The position numbers were made by a program, and so were the translations under genes. A stretch of 49,621 nucleotides of DNA from Clostridiales bacterium (lineage in GTDB: Bacteria > Bacillota > Clostridia > Saccharofermentanales > Saccharofermentanaceae). Under the pieces are notes generated by a model. The model was not told the DNA's origin. It worked only from the letters and a program-made list of their open reading frames with translations, and ran no database searches. Positions 43,788-49,621 of this stretch are shown piece after piece (within the stretch, counting starts at the first letter, position 1; every line of letters starts with the position of its first letter). The stretch covers positions 1-49,621 of the forward strand of contig JAFRST010000021.1 in assembly GCA_017427465.1 (NCBI GenBank), read 5' to 3'.

Positions 43788-43793
43788 GTCTTG

Positions 43794-43831
43794 AAAAAAT
43801 AAAACGAGACTGACTACCAGCCCCGTTTTAT
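43794..43831 (-). terminator. Terminator of the transcarboxylase-like operon
   Basis: ATAAAACG (43799-43806) and CGTTTTAT (43824-43831) pair perfectly; on the - strand the stem is followed by a run of T. It lies 24 bases after the 5S-type gene stop. Confidence 0.82.
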
Positions 43832-43854
43832 AGTCATATTATGTGTCTTCCAGC

Positions 43855-45249
43855 TTACCTTATCCAGTCGACAGTAATCTCTTTTACATCAACGCCGTCA
43901 CGCTTCCTGATAAACTCAGGCGCTACCTGGGGGAACATTGCGCAGGACAATACATCCTCTTCACTCTTGGCGATGTCCTTATACTGTTCCTTGATAGACT
44001 CAAGCTCAGGTTTAAGAAGATCTGCAGGACGGCAGGTAATGACCTCGTCAGACCCGATTGCCTGAGATCGTATTTCTTCATTTACAACGCCCGGGAGCTG
44101 GCCGTATTCGCCTCTTAAAAGTCCCTTGGATTCTTTAGTGAATGTCTTATATCTGCCCATCAAAACATTAAATACGGCCTGTGAACCTACTATCTGGCTG
44201 GTAGGAGTTACAAGCGGCGGATAACCGAAGTCTTCACGGACCCTCGGAACTTCCTGGAGGACCTCCTCCATTCTGTCTTCTGCATTTGCCTGCTTGAGCT
44301 GTGACAGAAGGTTTGAGAGCATTCCGCCCGGTACCTGATAGAGCAATGTATTAGGATCTACGCGAAGAACTTTAGAGCTGATAGTACCTGCAGCCTCCAT
44401 CCTGGAAGCTACTCCCTTAAAGTGGATAGCAGCCTCATTGAGCTTATTAAGATCAAGACCTGTATCACGCTCAGTGCCGCGCAAAGTAGCAACTAATGAC
44501 TCAGTAGCAGGCTGCGATGTACCGTTGGCGAACGGAGATAAAGCGCAGTCAACGATATCTACTCCGGCCATAGCAGCCATGAGATAGACCATAGAGCCTG
44601 TTCCTGTGGTGTTATGTGTATGGAGATGGATCGGGATTGATACCTTCTCTTTAAGCTTCTTTACGAGGCTGTAAGCGTCTGCAGGAAGCAAAAGGTTTGC
44701 CATGTCTTTGATGCAGATCGTATCAACGCCCATTTGCTCCAAGATAACTGCCTTATCAACGAAGTAATCCTCGTTATGAACCGGGCTTGTTGTATAGCTC
44801 ATAGCAGCTTCTACAGTGCCGCCGTACTTCTTCACTGCCCTGATCGAAGCTTCCATATTACGGATATCGTTAAGGGCATCAAAGATACGGACTATATCAA
44901 TACCGTTTTCTATAGACTTGGCGCAGAATGCCTCTACCATATCATCAGCATAGTGACGGTATCCCAGGAGATTCTGACCTCGCAAGAGCATTTGGAGCTT
45001 GGTGTTAGGCATGGCTTTTCGCAATGTGCGGAGCCTCTCCCAAGGATCTTCATTAAGGAAACGCATGCATGAATCAAATGTAGCGCCTCCCCAGCATTCG
45101 ATCGACCAGTAGCCGATGCTGTCTAATACTTCGCAAGCCGGAAGCATATCCTCGAGGCGCATACGTGTAGCTGCCTGGCTCTGATGAGCGTCTCTTAAGA
45201 TAGTATCCGTTATTTGAAGTTTCTTAGATGTAGCAAAAAGTTCAGACAT
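43855..45249 (-). CDS. Pyruvate/oxaloacetate carboxyltransferase subunit (5S / OadA-type)
   Basis: 464 residues from the ATG at 45249, chosen over 45252 and 45261 because GAGG lies 6 bases upstream. The HMGL-like barrel starts ITDTILRDAHQSQAATRMR with the catalytic RDAHQS, and CIKDMANLLLP carries the Lys expected to be carboxylated. HLHTHNTTG and the C-terminal conserved carboxylase domain follow (LRVDPNTLLYQVPGGMLSNL). It moves CO2 between carboxybiotin and pyruvate/oxaloacetate. No biotinyl domain is attached; the carrier is encoded separately just upstream. With the other three genes it makes a transcarboxylase-like set. Confidence 0.92.
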   Translation of the reverse strand: MSELFATSKKLQITDTILRDAHQSQAATRMRLEDMLPACEVLDSIGYWSIECWGGATFDSCMRFLNEDPWERLRTLRKAMPNTKLQMLLRGQNLLGYRHYADDMVEAFCAKSIENGIDIVRIFDALNDIRNMEASIRAVKKYGGTVEAAMSYTTSPVHNEDYFVDKAVILEQMGVDTICIKDMANLLLPADAYSLVKKLKEKVSIPIHLHTHNTTGTGSMVYLMAAMAGVDIVDCALSPFANGTSQPATESLVATLRGTERDTGLDLNKLNEAAIHFKGVASRMEAAGTISSKVLRVDPNTLLYQVPGGMLSNLLSQLKQANAEDRMEEVLQEVPRVREDFGYPPLVTPTSQIVGSQAVFNVLMGRYKTFTKESKGLLRGEYGQLPGVVNEEIRSQAIGSDEVITCRPADLLKPELESIKEQYKDIAKSEEDVLSCAMFPQVAPEFIRKRDGVDVKEITVDWIR

Positions 45250-45257
45250 CATAGACC

Positions 45258-45638
45258 TCACTTAACCTCGAAGAGCAAGTCGCCGCCTGCTACTGTAGAG
45301 CCTTCTGTAAGGCTGAGCGAGCCGATAACACCGTCAACAGGAGCCGTGATCTCGTTCTCCATCTTCATTGCTTCAAGGATAAGGACTATATCGCCTGCCT
45401 TAACAGCGTCGCCTGAAGCCTTAAGTACCTTAAGGATAGTTCCGGGCATCGGTGCGGTTACTGCGCCTGTGGAAGCTGCCGCAGGCTTTGATGCTGCCGT
45501 AGCAGGTGCTGCAGGTGCGTTTACAACGGGTGCAGGAGCAGCTTTGGCAACTGGCTGAACAGCTGCGCCGTTAGCTCCGATAAGCTCAACGTCCATCTCA
45601 TATGTCTTGCCGTCTACTGTAATACGATACTTGCTCAT
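45258..45638 (-). CDS. Biotin carboxyl carrier protein (1.3S-type)
   Basis: 126 residues. N-terminal segment [18 protein letters not shown], then an Ala/Pro/Val-rich flexible linker (about residues 28-60) and a C-terminal lipoyl/biotinyl domain with EAMKMENEI, the Lys of which (about residue 92) receives biotin. The swinging arm carries CO2 between the two carboxyltransferase subunits. It starts 4 bases after the small subunit gene and ends 8 bases before the 5S-type gene. Confidence 0.94.
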   Translation of the reverse strand: MSKYRITVDGKTYEMDVELIGANGAAVQPVAKAAPAPVVNAPAAPATAASKPAAASTGAVTAPMPGTILKVLKASGDAVKAGDIVLILEAMKMENEITAPVDGVIGSLSLTEGSTVAGGDLLFEVK

Positions 45639-45642
45639 ATAA

Positions 45643-45813
45643 TTATTCTCCCAACTGATATTTGTGATAAGAAATGTTGTTATCTGCTATATATTGCGCA
45701 AGAGGGCTTTTCCGGACCTCTCGAAAAGAACGAACCACTACATGATTGGTATCTACGCCGTTCTCTTCGGCGATGCAGGCTACAGCCATTGCTACGATTA
45801 ACTGTTCATCCAT
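45643..45813 (-). CDS. Small decarboxylase/transcarboxylase subunit (OadG/MmdE C-terminal-like)
   Basis: 56 residues from the ATG at 45813, with AAGAGG before it; an apparent longer frame to 45960 is antisense-frame noise inside the upstream gene. [17 protein letters not shown] followed by [15 protein letters not shown] resembles the short conserved C-terminal segment of OadG/MmdD and the tiny epsilon subunit MmdE of methylmalonyl-CoA decarboxylase, which stabilises the complex. There is no membrane anchor. It sits between the 12S-type and biotin carrier genes, 4-10 bases from each. Confidence 0.72.
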   Translation of the reverse strand: MDEQLIVAMAVACIAEENGVDTNHVVVRSFREVRKSPLAQYIADNNISYHKYQLGE

Positions 45814-45823
45814 AAAGCACCTC

Positions 45824-47371
45824 TTAAAGCGGGATGTTGCCGTGCTTTTTGTAAGGCAATTCGCGTTCTTTAGTCTTAAGCATCTTGAAGGCTCCTGCGA
45901 TCTTAGATCTGGTCTCTTCAGGCAGGATGACTTCATCAACATAGCCGTGCTCAGCTGCAATATAAGGATTCATGAACTTTTCATTGTACTCATTGAGGAG
46001 CTCTTCCCTCTTAGCTTTGGGATCCTCAGCTGATTCGATAGCCTTCTTGCCGATGATGCTTACGGCACCTGAAGCGCCCATAACAGCGATCTCAGCGATA
46101 GGCCAAGCGTATACCATGTCAGCGCCTGTTCCTTTACTGTTCATTGCGATGTAAGCTCCGCCGTAAGCCTTGCGCATAATGAGACTTACCTTCGGTACTG
46201 TAGCTTCTGAATAAGCATAGAGAAGCTTTGCGCCGTGACGGATGATGCCGCCGTGCTCCTGTTGTGATCCGGGCAGGAATGCAGGAACGTCAACCAATGT
46301 CAGAAGCGGGATATTGAAGGAGTCACAGAAACGAATAAATCTGGAAGCCTTATCGGAGGCATTGATCTCGAGTGAACCTGCCATATAAAGTGCCTGGTTA
46401 GCGATGACTCCGATCGTCTCACCGTCCAATCTTGCGAATCCGACAACGATATTACGGGCAAAAGATTCCTGTACTTCGAAGAAGCTGCCCGCATCAACGA
46501 TAGAGTTTATAACGTTTCGTACATCGTAAGCCTTCTTTGAATCAGCAGGAACGATGTCAGCCAAAGCTGAACTGTTATCTACTGCGGTACCCGGGACCTC
46601 AAGTGAGATATCTTCATTGCTCTGCGGAAGATATCCCAAGAGCTGACGTACGCCGTTAAGGCATGAGAGATCGTCAGGATATACAAAGTGTGCAACACCA
46701 GATGTAGCGCTGTGAACAGCAGCTCCGCCCAATGCAGAAGATGTGATCTCCTCACCTGTTACAGACTTAACGACTGCAGGTCCCGTGATGTACATCTGGG
46801 CATAGTCAGTCATGAAGATATAGTCGGTAATGGCCGGAGAATAGCAAGCACCGCCTGCGCAAGGTCCCATGATTACTGAGATCTGAGGAATAACGCCTGA
46901 AGCGATAGTGTTGCGATAGAAGATATCTGCATAACCCGTAAGTGAATCGATACCCTCTTCTATTCTTGCTCCGCCTGAATCGTTAATGGAGATAAAAGGA
47001 GCCTTCATAACCATGGCCTTATCCATAGCCTGACAGATCTTCTTAGCCTGTGCTTCTCCCAAAGAACCGCCGCCAACGGTGAAATCCTGTGAAGATGCGA
47101 AAGCAACACGGCCGTGGATGTAACCATATCCGGTTACGACACCGTCGCCGGGCTTCTTTTTCTTATCCATTCCGAAATCAGAACATCTTGAAGAGATCTG
47201 ATCGTTAAGTTCAACGAAAGTGCCGTCGTCAAAAAGCGCTTCCATACGCTCCCTTGCGGTCAATTTGCCCGAAGAATGCTGCTTAGCGATCCTCTCGGCA
47301 CCACCGGCTGCAGCCACTGCTTCCTTGCGGGAATTTAAACGGTCAATGCTGTTTTGCCACATTGAATCCAT
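45824..47371 (-). CDS. Acyl-CoA carboxyltransferase (12S / MmdA-type)
   Basis: 515 residues from the ATG at 47371, with GGAGG 6 bases upstream. Carboxyltransferase features: RLNSRKEAVAAAGGAERI at the start, FASSQDFTVGGGSLGEAQAKKI, the oxyanion-forming INDSGGARIEEG and GPCAGGACYSPA in the N half, and FLPGSQQEHGGIIRHGAKLLYAY and RKAYGGAYIAM in the C half. It moves a carboxyl group between carboxybiotin and an acyl-CoA, probably methylmalonyl-CoA or propionyl-CoA. First gene of the operon; its promoter at 47439-47466 overlaps the end of the gene upstream. Confidence 0.93.
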   Translation of the reverse strand: MDSMWQNSIDRLNSRKEAVAAAGGAERIAKQHSSGKLTARERMEALFDDGTFVELNDQISSRCSDFGMDKKKKPGDGVVTGYGYIHGRVAFASSQDFTVGGGSLGEAQAKKICQAMDKAMVMKAPFISINDSGGARIEEGIDSLTGYADIFYRNTIASGVIPQISVIMGPCAGGACYSPAITDYIFMTDYAQMYITGPAVVKSVTGEEITSSALGGAAVHSATSGVAHFVYPDDLSCLNGVRQLLGYLPQSNEDISLEVPGTAVDNSSALADIVPADSKKAYDVRNVINSIVDAGSFFEVQESFARNIVVGFARLDGETIGVIANQALYMAGSLEINASDKASRFIRFCDSFNIPLLTLVDVPAFLPGSQQEHGGIIRHGAKLLYAYSEATVPKVSLIMRKAYGGAYIAMNSKGTGADMVYAWPIAEIAVMGASGAVSIIGKKAIESAEDPKAKREELLNEYNEKFMNPYIAAEHGYVDEVILPEETRSKIAGAFKMLKTKERELPYKKHGNIPL

Positions 47372-47396
47372 ATAGGCCTCCAATACATTTTTACAT

Positions 47397-47436
47397 AAAA
47401 AAGATCGCAATCGTGCCAAAATACTTAATTGCGACC
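47397..47436 (-). terminator. Terminator of the GH114-like gene
   Basis: GATCGCAAT (47403-47411) and ATTGCGACC (47428-47436) form a 9-bp stem with one mismatch around a 16-base loop; on the - strand six T follow. It sits between the upstream gene stop and the carboxyltransferase ribosome binding site. Confidence 0.78.
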
Positions 47437-47438
47437 TT

Positions 47439-47466
47439 ATTATATCCCAAATACTTTGATTGTCAA
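47439..47466 (-). promoter_or_regulatory. Promoter of the transcarboxylase-like operon
   Basis: Perfect sigma-A hexamers on the - strand: TTGACA (47466-47461) and TATAAT (47444-47439), spaced 16 bp. The TGA stop of the preceding gene (47465-47463) is inside the -35 hexamer, and the transcript would start within the terminator stem. Confidence 0.8.
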
Positions 47467-48296
47467 ACTAATTCAATAGAATCTGATATGTAGTAGTAAA
47501 AACCCTTCTGAACGCAGTATCTGTTGATCTCTTTTATCAGCTTCTCATCTGTCGTATATTCCAGCAAATAAATGTCAGCACCCAAAGCATCATAACGTTC
47601 AATGTAATCCTTAAAGTATAAGTGATCTTCAGCATCAGCCCTGCCAAAGCTATCATCTTCCCAATTTATCTTTGAGAAAACAGTCTCCTGATTAATCCCT
47701 GTGATAACATCATCCCACGAACCGCCTGCTGCACAATAAGCGTCCAGATAACAATCTCCGCCGTTAATGATGACTTCCAGGCCTGTGTCTACCATTGCAT
47801 TCATCATCACGGTCAGGCCGTTCATTATCTCAGGCGTCGTATAGTTGTAGTAGACGTCACAATTATCAACGAAAAATCCGTCTATTCCCTTCTCTATCAA
47901 GGATGGAATCAGTTCATTGACAACGAATTGCTGCCATTTCACATCTGAAACATCAATCCATACTTCTTCTTCCCAGTGTTCATACGCTTCAAGCGCGAGA
48001 TCCGCGTATTCATCATAGTAATCGCGAAAATTTTCAAGCGATCCGATATTGATATAACTGAATACTTTATGGCCTTCATCGCGGAATTTATTGATCTCCA
48101 CTGCCCTGAAATTCTGAGCATCAATTACTACGGTTTTGTATGAATTCAATGAATCAAGGTCATCTTCAACGCTCAGGAAAACACCATATTGGTATTTAAA
48201 ACTCTTATTATCAGACTTATCGGTATTTATCTTACAAGCAGTCAATAGTAAAAATGAGGCCAGTACAGCGGCCAATAGTACAATAACCTTTTTCAT
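47463..48296 (-). CDS. GH114-like lipoprotein (endo-alpha-1,4-polygalactosaminidase type)
   Basis: 277 residues. A signal peptide ending LLLTAC gives a lipobox with Cys21, so the protein is anchored outside the membrane. The mature part is a TIM barrel of the GH114/TM1410 type: KTVVIDAQNFRA, KVFSYINIGSLENFRDYYDEY, VWIDVSDVKWQQFV and GIDGFFVDNCDVYYNY. Relatives hydrolyse galactosamine-rich polysaccharides. It overlaps the glycosyltransferase gene upstream by 4 bases, so it probably belongs to the same polysaccharide operon as a trimming or release enzyme. The substrate is inferred only from family. Confidence 0.83.
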   Translation of the reverse strand: MKKVIVLLAAVLASFLLLTACKINTDKSDNKSFKYQYGVFLSVEDDLDSLNSYKTVVIDAQNFRAVEINKFRDEGHKVFSYINIGSLENFRDYYDEYADLALEAYEHWEEEVWIDVSDVKWQQFVVNELIPSLIEKGIDGFFVDNCDVYYNYTTPEIMNGLTVMMNAMVDTGLEVIINGGDCYLDAYCAAGGSWDDVITGINQETVFSKINWEDDSFGRADAEDHLYFKDYIERYDALGADIYLLEYTTDEKLIKEINRYCVQKGFYYYISDSIELV

Positions 48297-49366
48297 TCGG
48301 CTGAATTCCTATGGGTTAATCGTGCCTTAGTTTCATTGATAACTTCTCGAGTAAGCCAAAATAAATAGCCGATATGGAAATTATAAAAGACAATGCGATA
48401 GAAAAACGGCAAACCATGCTTAACACGGCAAGCTTTGCGTATCGTGCTGTTGGTCTCCCTAATTATCATACGTGATTCGTTGCACTTTGCATGAGATATG
48501 TCATTTTTCTTTGTAGCTCTGAAATTCTTATAGATACTACAGATACAGCTCCTGATATGTCTGAATAACAGAGCCTTATCTCTGTTATTTAATGACTTAT
48601 CATCGCTCTGATCCAAAAGTGCTTCTATAGCAATTTTATATCCGTGAGAAGACTGGACAAGCTTACCTGATGTCATAATGGATCCCGGACGGTAACGTCG
48701 GTGGTAAAAACGATCGCCAAGGCACATTAGCCGCTCTGCATAAAAATAGGCTAAGAATGAGAAGCTGATATCCTCATGGAGAACACCTTCTTCGAATTTG
48801 AGTTTGTAATTACGTATATAATCAAGCAAATATAATCTAAGACATGCTTGTTCGTAATACTCACTGTTATTAATTGCCACAGACAAACTGTCTCTTCCGT
48901 TTTTTACCACATTATTCTGTACCGAATGAGTATAAGATCTTCCGGAATAATCGCCTGTCATACCGTCTAAAAAAGGTTCCGCTGAGAATACAACGACTTC
49001 AAGCTTGTCCTTTTCAGCCACGTTTACCAGCTGTTCTATGGTATTTACATCCCAATAATCATCACTATCAAGGAAGATAATGTACTTTCCGGTAGCTATT
49101 TGCATACCGGTATTGCGTGCAGCTCCCAAACCCTGGTTTTCCTTATGAATTACGGATATTCTCGTGTCTTTAAGTGCATATTCATCACATATGGCCCCGC
49201 TGTTATCAGTGGAACCGTCATCAACTAATACAATCTGAAGATTACTGAATGTTTGGCAAATGACTGACTCAATGCATTCTTTAAGATAGGACTCCACGTT
49301 ATAAACGGGAATAATAACACTTACCAAAGGTAAATTGTTCATGGTAATGTCTTTAATAGAACTCAT
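48293..49366 (-). CDS. Family 2 glycosyltransferase
   Basis: 357 residues. The GT-A fold start VSVIIPVYNVESYLKECIES, then VDDGSTDNSG and the metal-binding IIFLDSDDYWD identify GT2. There is no membrane helix with certainty; the C-terminal part is basic and hydrophobic (FFYRIVFYNFHIGYLFWL) and may sit on the membrane. It transfers a sugar from a nucleotide donor to a growing surface glycan. The ATG at 49366 overlaps the stop of the flippase gene by 4 bases (ATGA) and has AGG about 9 bases upstream. Confidence 0.9.
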   Translation of the reverse strand: MSSIKDITMNNLPLVSVIIPVYNVESYLKECIESVICQTFSNLQIVLVDDGSTDNSGAICDEYALKDTRISVIHKENQGLGAARNTGMQIATGKYIIFLDSDDYWDVNTIEQLVNVAEKDKLEVVVFSAEPFLDGMTGDYSGRSYTHSVQNNVVKNGRDSLSVAINNSEYYEQACLRLYLLDYIRNYKLKFEEGVLHEDISFSFLAYFYAERLMCLGDRFYHRRYRPGSIMTSGKLVQSSHGYKIAIEALLDQSDDKSLNNRDKALLFRHIRSCICSIYKNFRATKKNDISHAKCNESRMIIRETNSTIRKACRVKHGLPFFYRIVFYNFHIGYLFWLTREVINETKARLTHRNSAE

Positions 49367-49621
49367 TTGTTTTTACCTAAGAATTTAGTTAACGAACGGC
49401 TTCCGTAACGTATGTAACCGCGTGTCGTGTTATTTACGCTATATGCTATCAAAAACAAGACATTTGGCAAAACGATGCAAATCATGAGACATCCCAGACT
49501 TTTAAGTATGCCCATAGCTCCGGAATAATCATTTCCCATTAGTTCTGTCAGCCAACCGACTGCCGAGTAAGTAACAAAACCGCACACTGCCGTAATGATC
49601 AAATAAATAAAATTCTCAATA
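49363..49621 (-). CDS. Polysaccharide flippase-like membrane protein, C-terminal fragment
   Basis: Only the last ~86 codons are in the window; the gene continues past the right edge. Two strong hydrophobic segments (ITAVCGFVTYSAVGWL and GCLMICIVLPNVLFLIAYSVN) precede a basic tail (RYGSRSLTKFLGKNK). Length and pattern fit the end of an oligosaccharide flippase (Wzx/MATE-like), which is usual next to glycosyltransferase genes. The identification rests mainly on context; another membrane protein of a surface glycan operon remains possible. Confidence 0.6.
   Translation of the reverse strand, partial: IENFIYLIITAVCGFVTYSAVGWLTELMGNDYSGAMGILKSLGCLMICIVLPNVLFLIAYSVNNTTRGYIRYGSRSLTKFLGKNK

Noticed and set aside
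45643..45960. 105-residue reading of the small subunit frame
   Set aside because: The first 49 codons overlap the 3' end of the 12S-type gene in another frame; the ATG at 45813 has a ribosome binding site and starts the recognisable part.
1..49621. Insertion sequences, prophage or integrative element
   Set aside because: No transposase, integrase, phage structural gene or long terminal inverted repeat was seen; the only mobile-like feature is hicAB.

Overview
The window looks like chromosomal DNA of an anaerobic Bacillota of class Clostridia. The clues are the gene families present (DUF5711, DUF4340/GldG ABC cluster, fused single-chain PurL, U32/DUF3656 protein, UPF0210, VanZ), strong GGAGG ribosome binding sites, moderate GC and lipobox-type lipoproteins. 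I see no phage, insertion sequence, rRNA or tRNA. I do not assign a genus.

Layout. 1-286 (+) is the 3' end of groEL, followed by a hairpin-rich gap and a terminator. 751-11715 (+) is a dense run: a small membrane protein, an acyl-ACP thioesterase, a Gld-type ABC system (ATPase, permease, GldG-like protein, DUF4340 protein), a DUF5711 propeller protein, a CYTH phosphatase and two unrelated FAD oxidoreductases. 11782-16693 (+) holds an ACT/UPF0210 pair, a GH13 alpha-glucan enzyme and an orphan solute-binding lipoprotein. 16752-21049 (-) carries arginine biosynthesis (argG; GNAT-argH-acyltransferase), with three tandem palindromic repeats between the two units. 21296-35460 (+) is a housekeeping run: class IV aminotransferase, htpG, purL, rsmA, a ZapA-like protein, a U32 protein, dut, an alpha/beta-hydrolase-fold membrane protein, tsaD, smpB and a VanZ protein. 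35461-36186 is a T-rich, then A-rich, non-coding stretch. 36187-36851 (-) is a hicAB toxin-antitoxin module, bracketed by two nearly identical terminator sequences.

36982-49621 (-) is mostly cell surface and central carbon metabolism. It contains a fused GpsA-TagD protein (DHAP to CDP-glycerol in one chain) next to a LicD phosphotransferase, a 1389-residue secreted leucine-rich/Ig-repeat protein, a four-gene biotin-dependent transcarboxylase-like operon (12S, small subunit, 1.3S and 5S homologues), a GH114-like lipoprotein, a family 2 glycosyltransferase and the end of a polysaccharide flippase.

Most notable: (1) the GpsA-TagD fusion, which keeps a perfect internal Shine-Dalgarno and ATG at the junction, so both the fusion and free TagD may be made; (2) the ~53-nt tandem ACCACA/TGTGGT repeats; (3) the hicAB module between duplicate terminators, with a palindrome abutting its -10 box; (4) a related A-rich non-coding element at two distant places; (5) an alpha/beta-hydrolase fold protein that appears to have lost its catalytic Ser and His. 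All calls are from reading the sequence; no database search was run.
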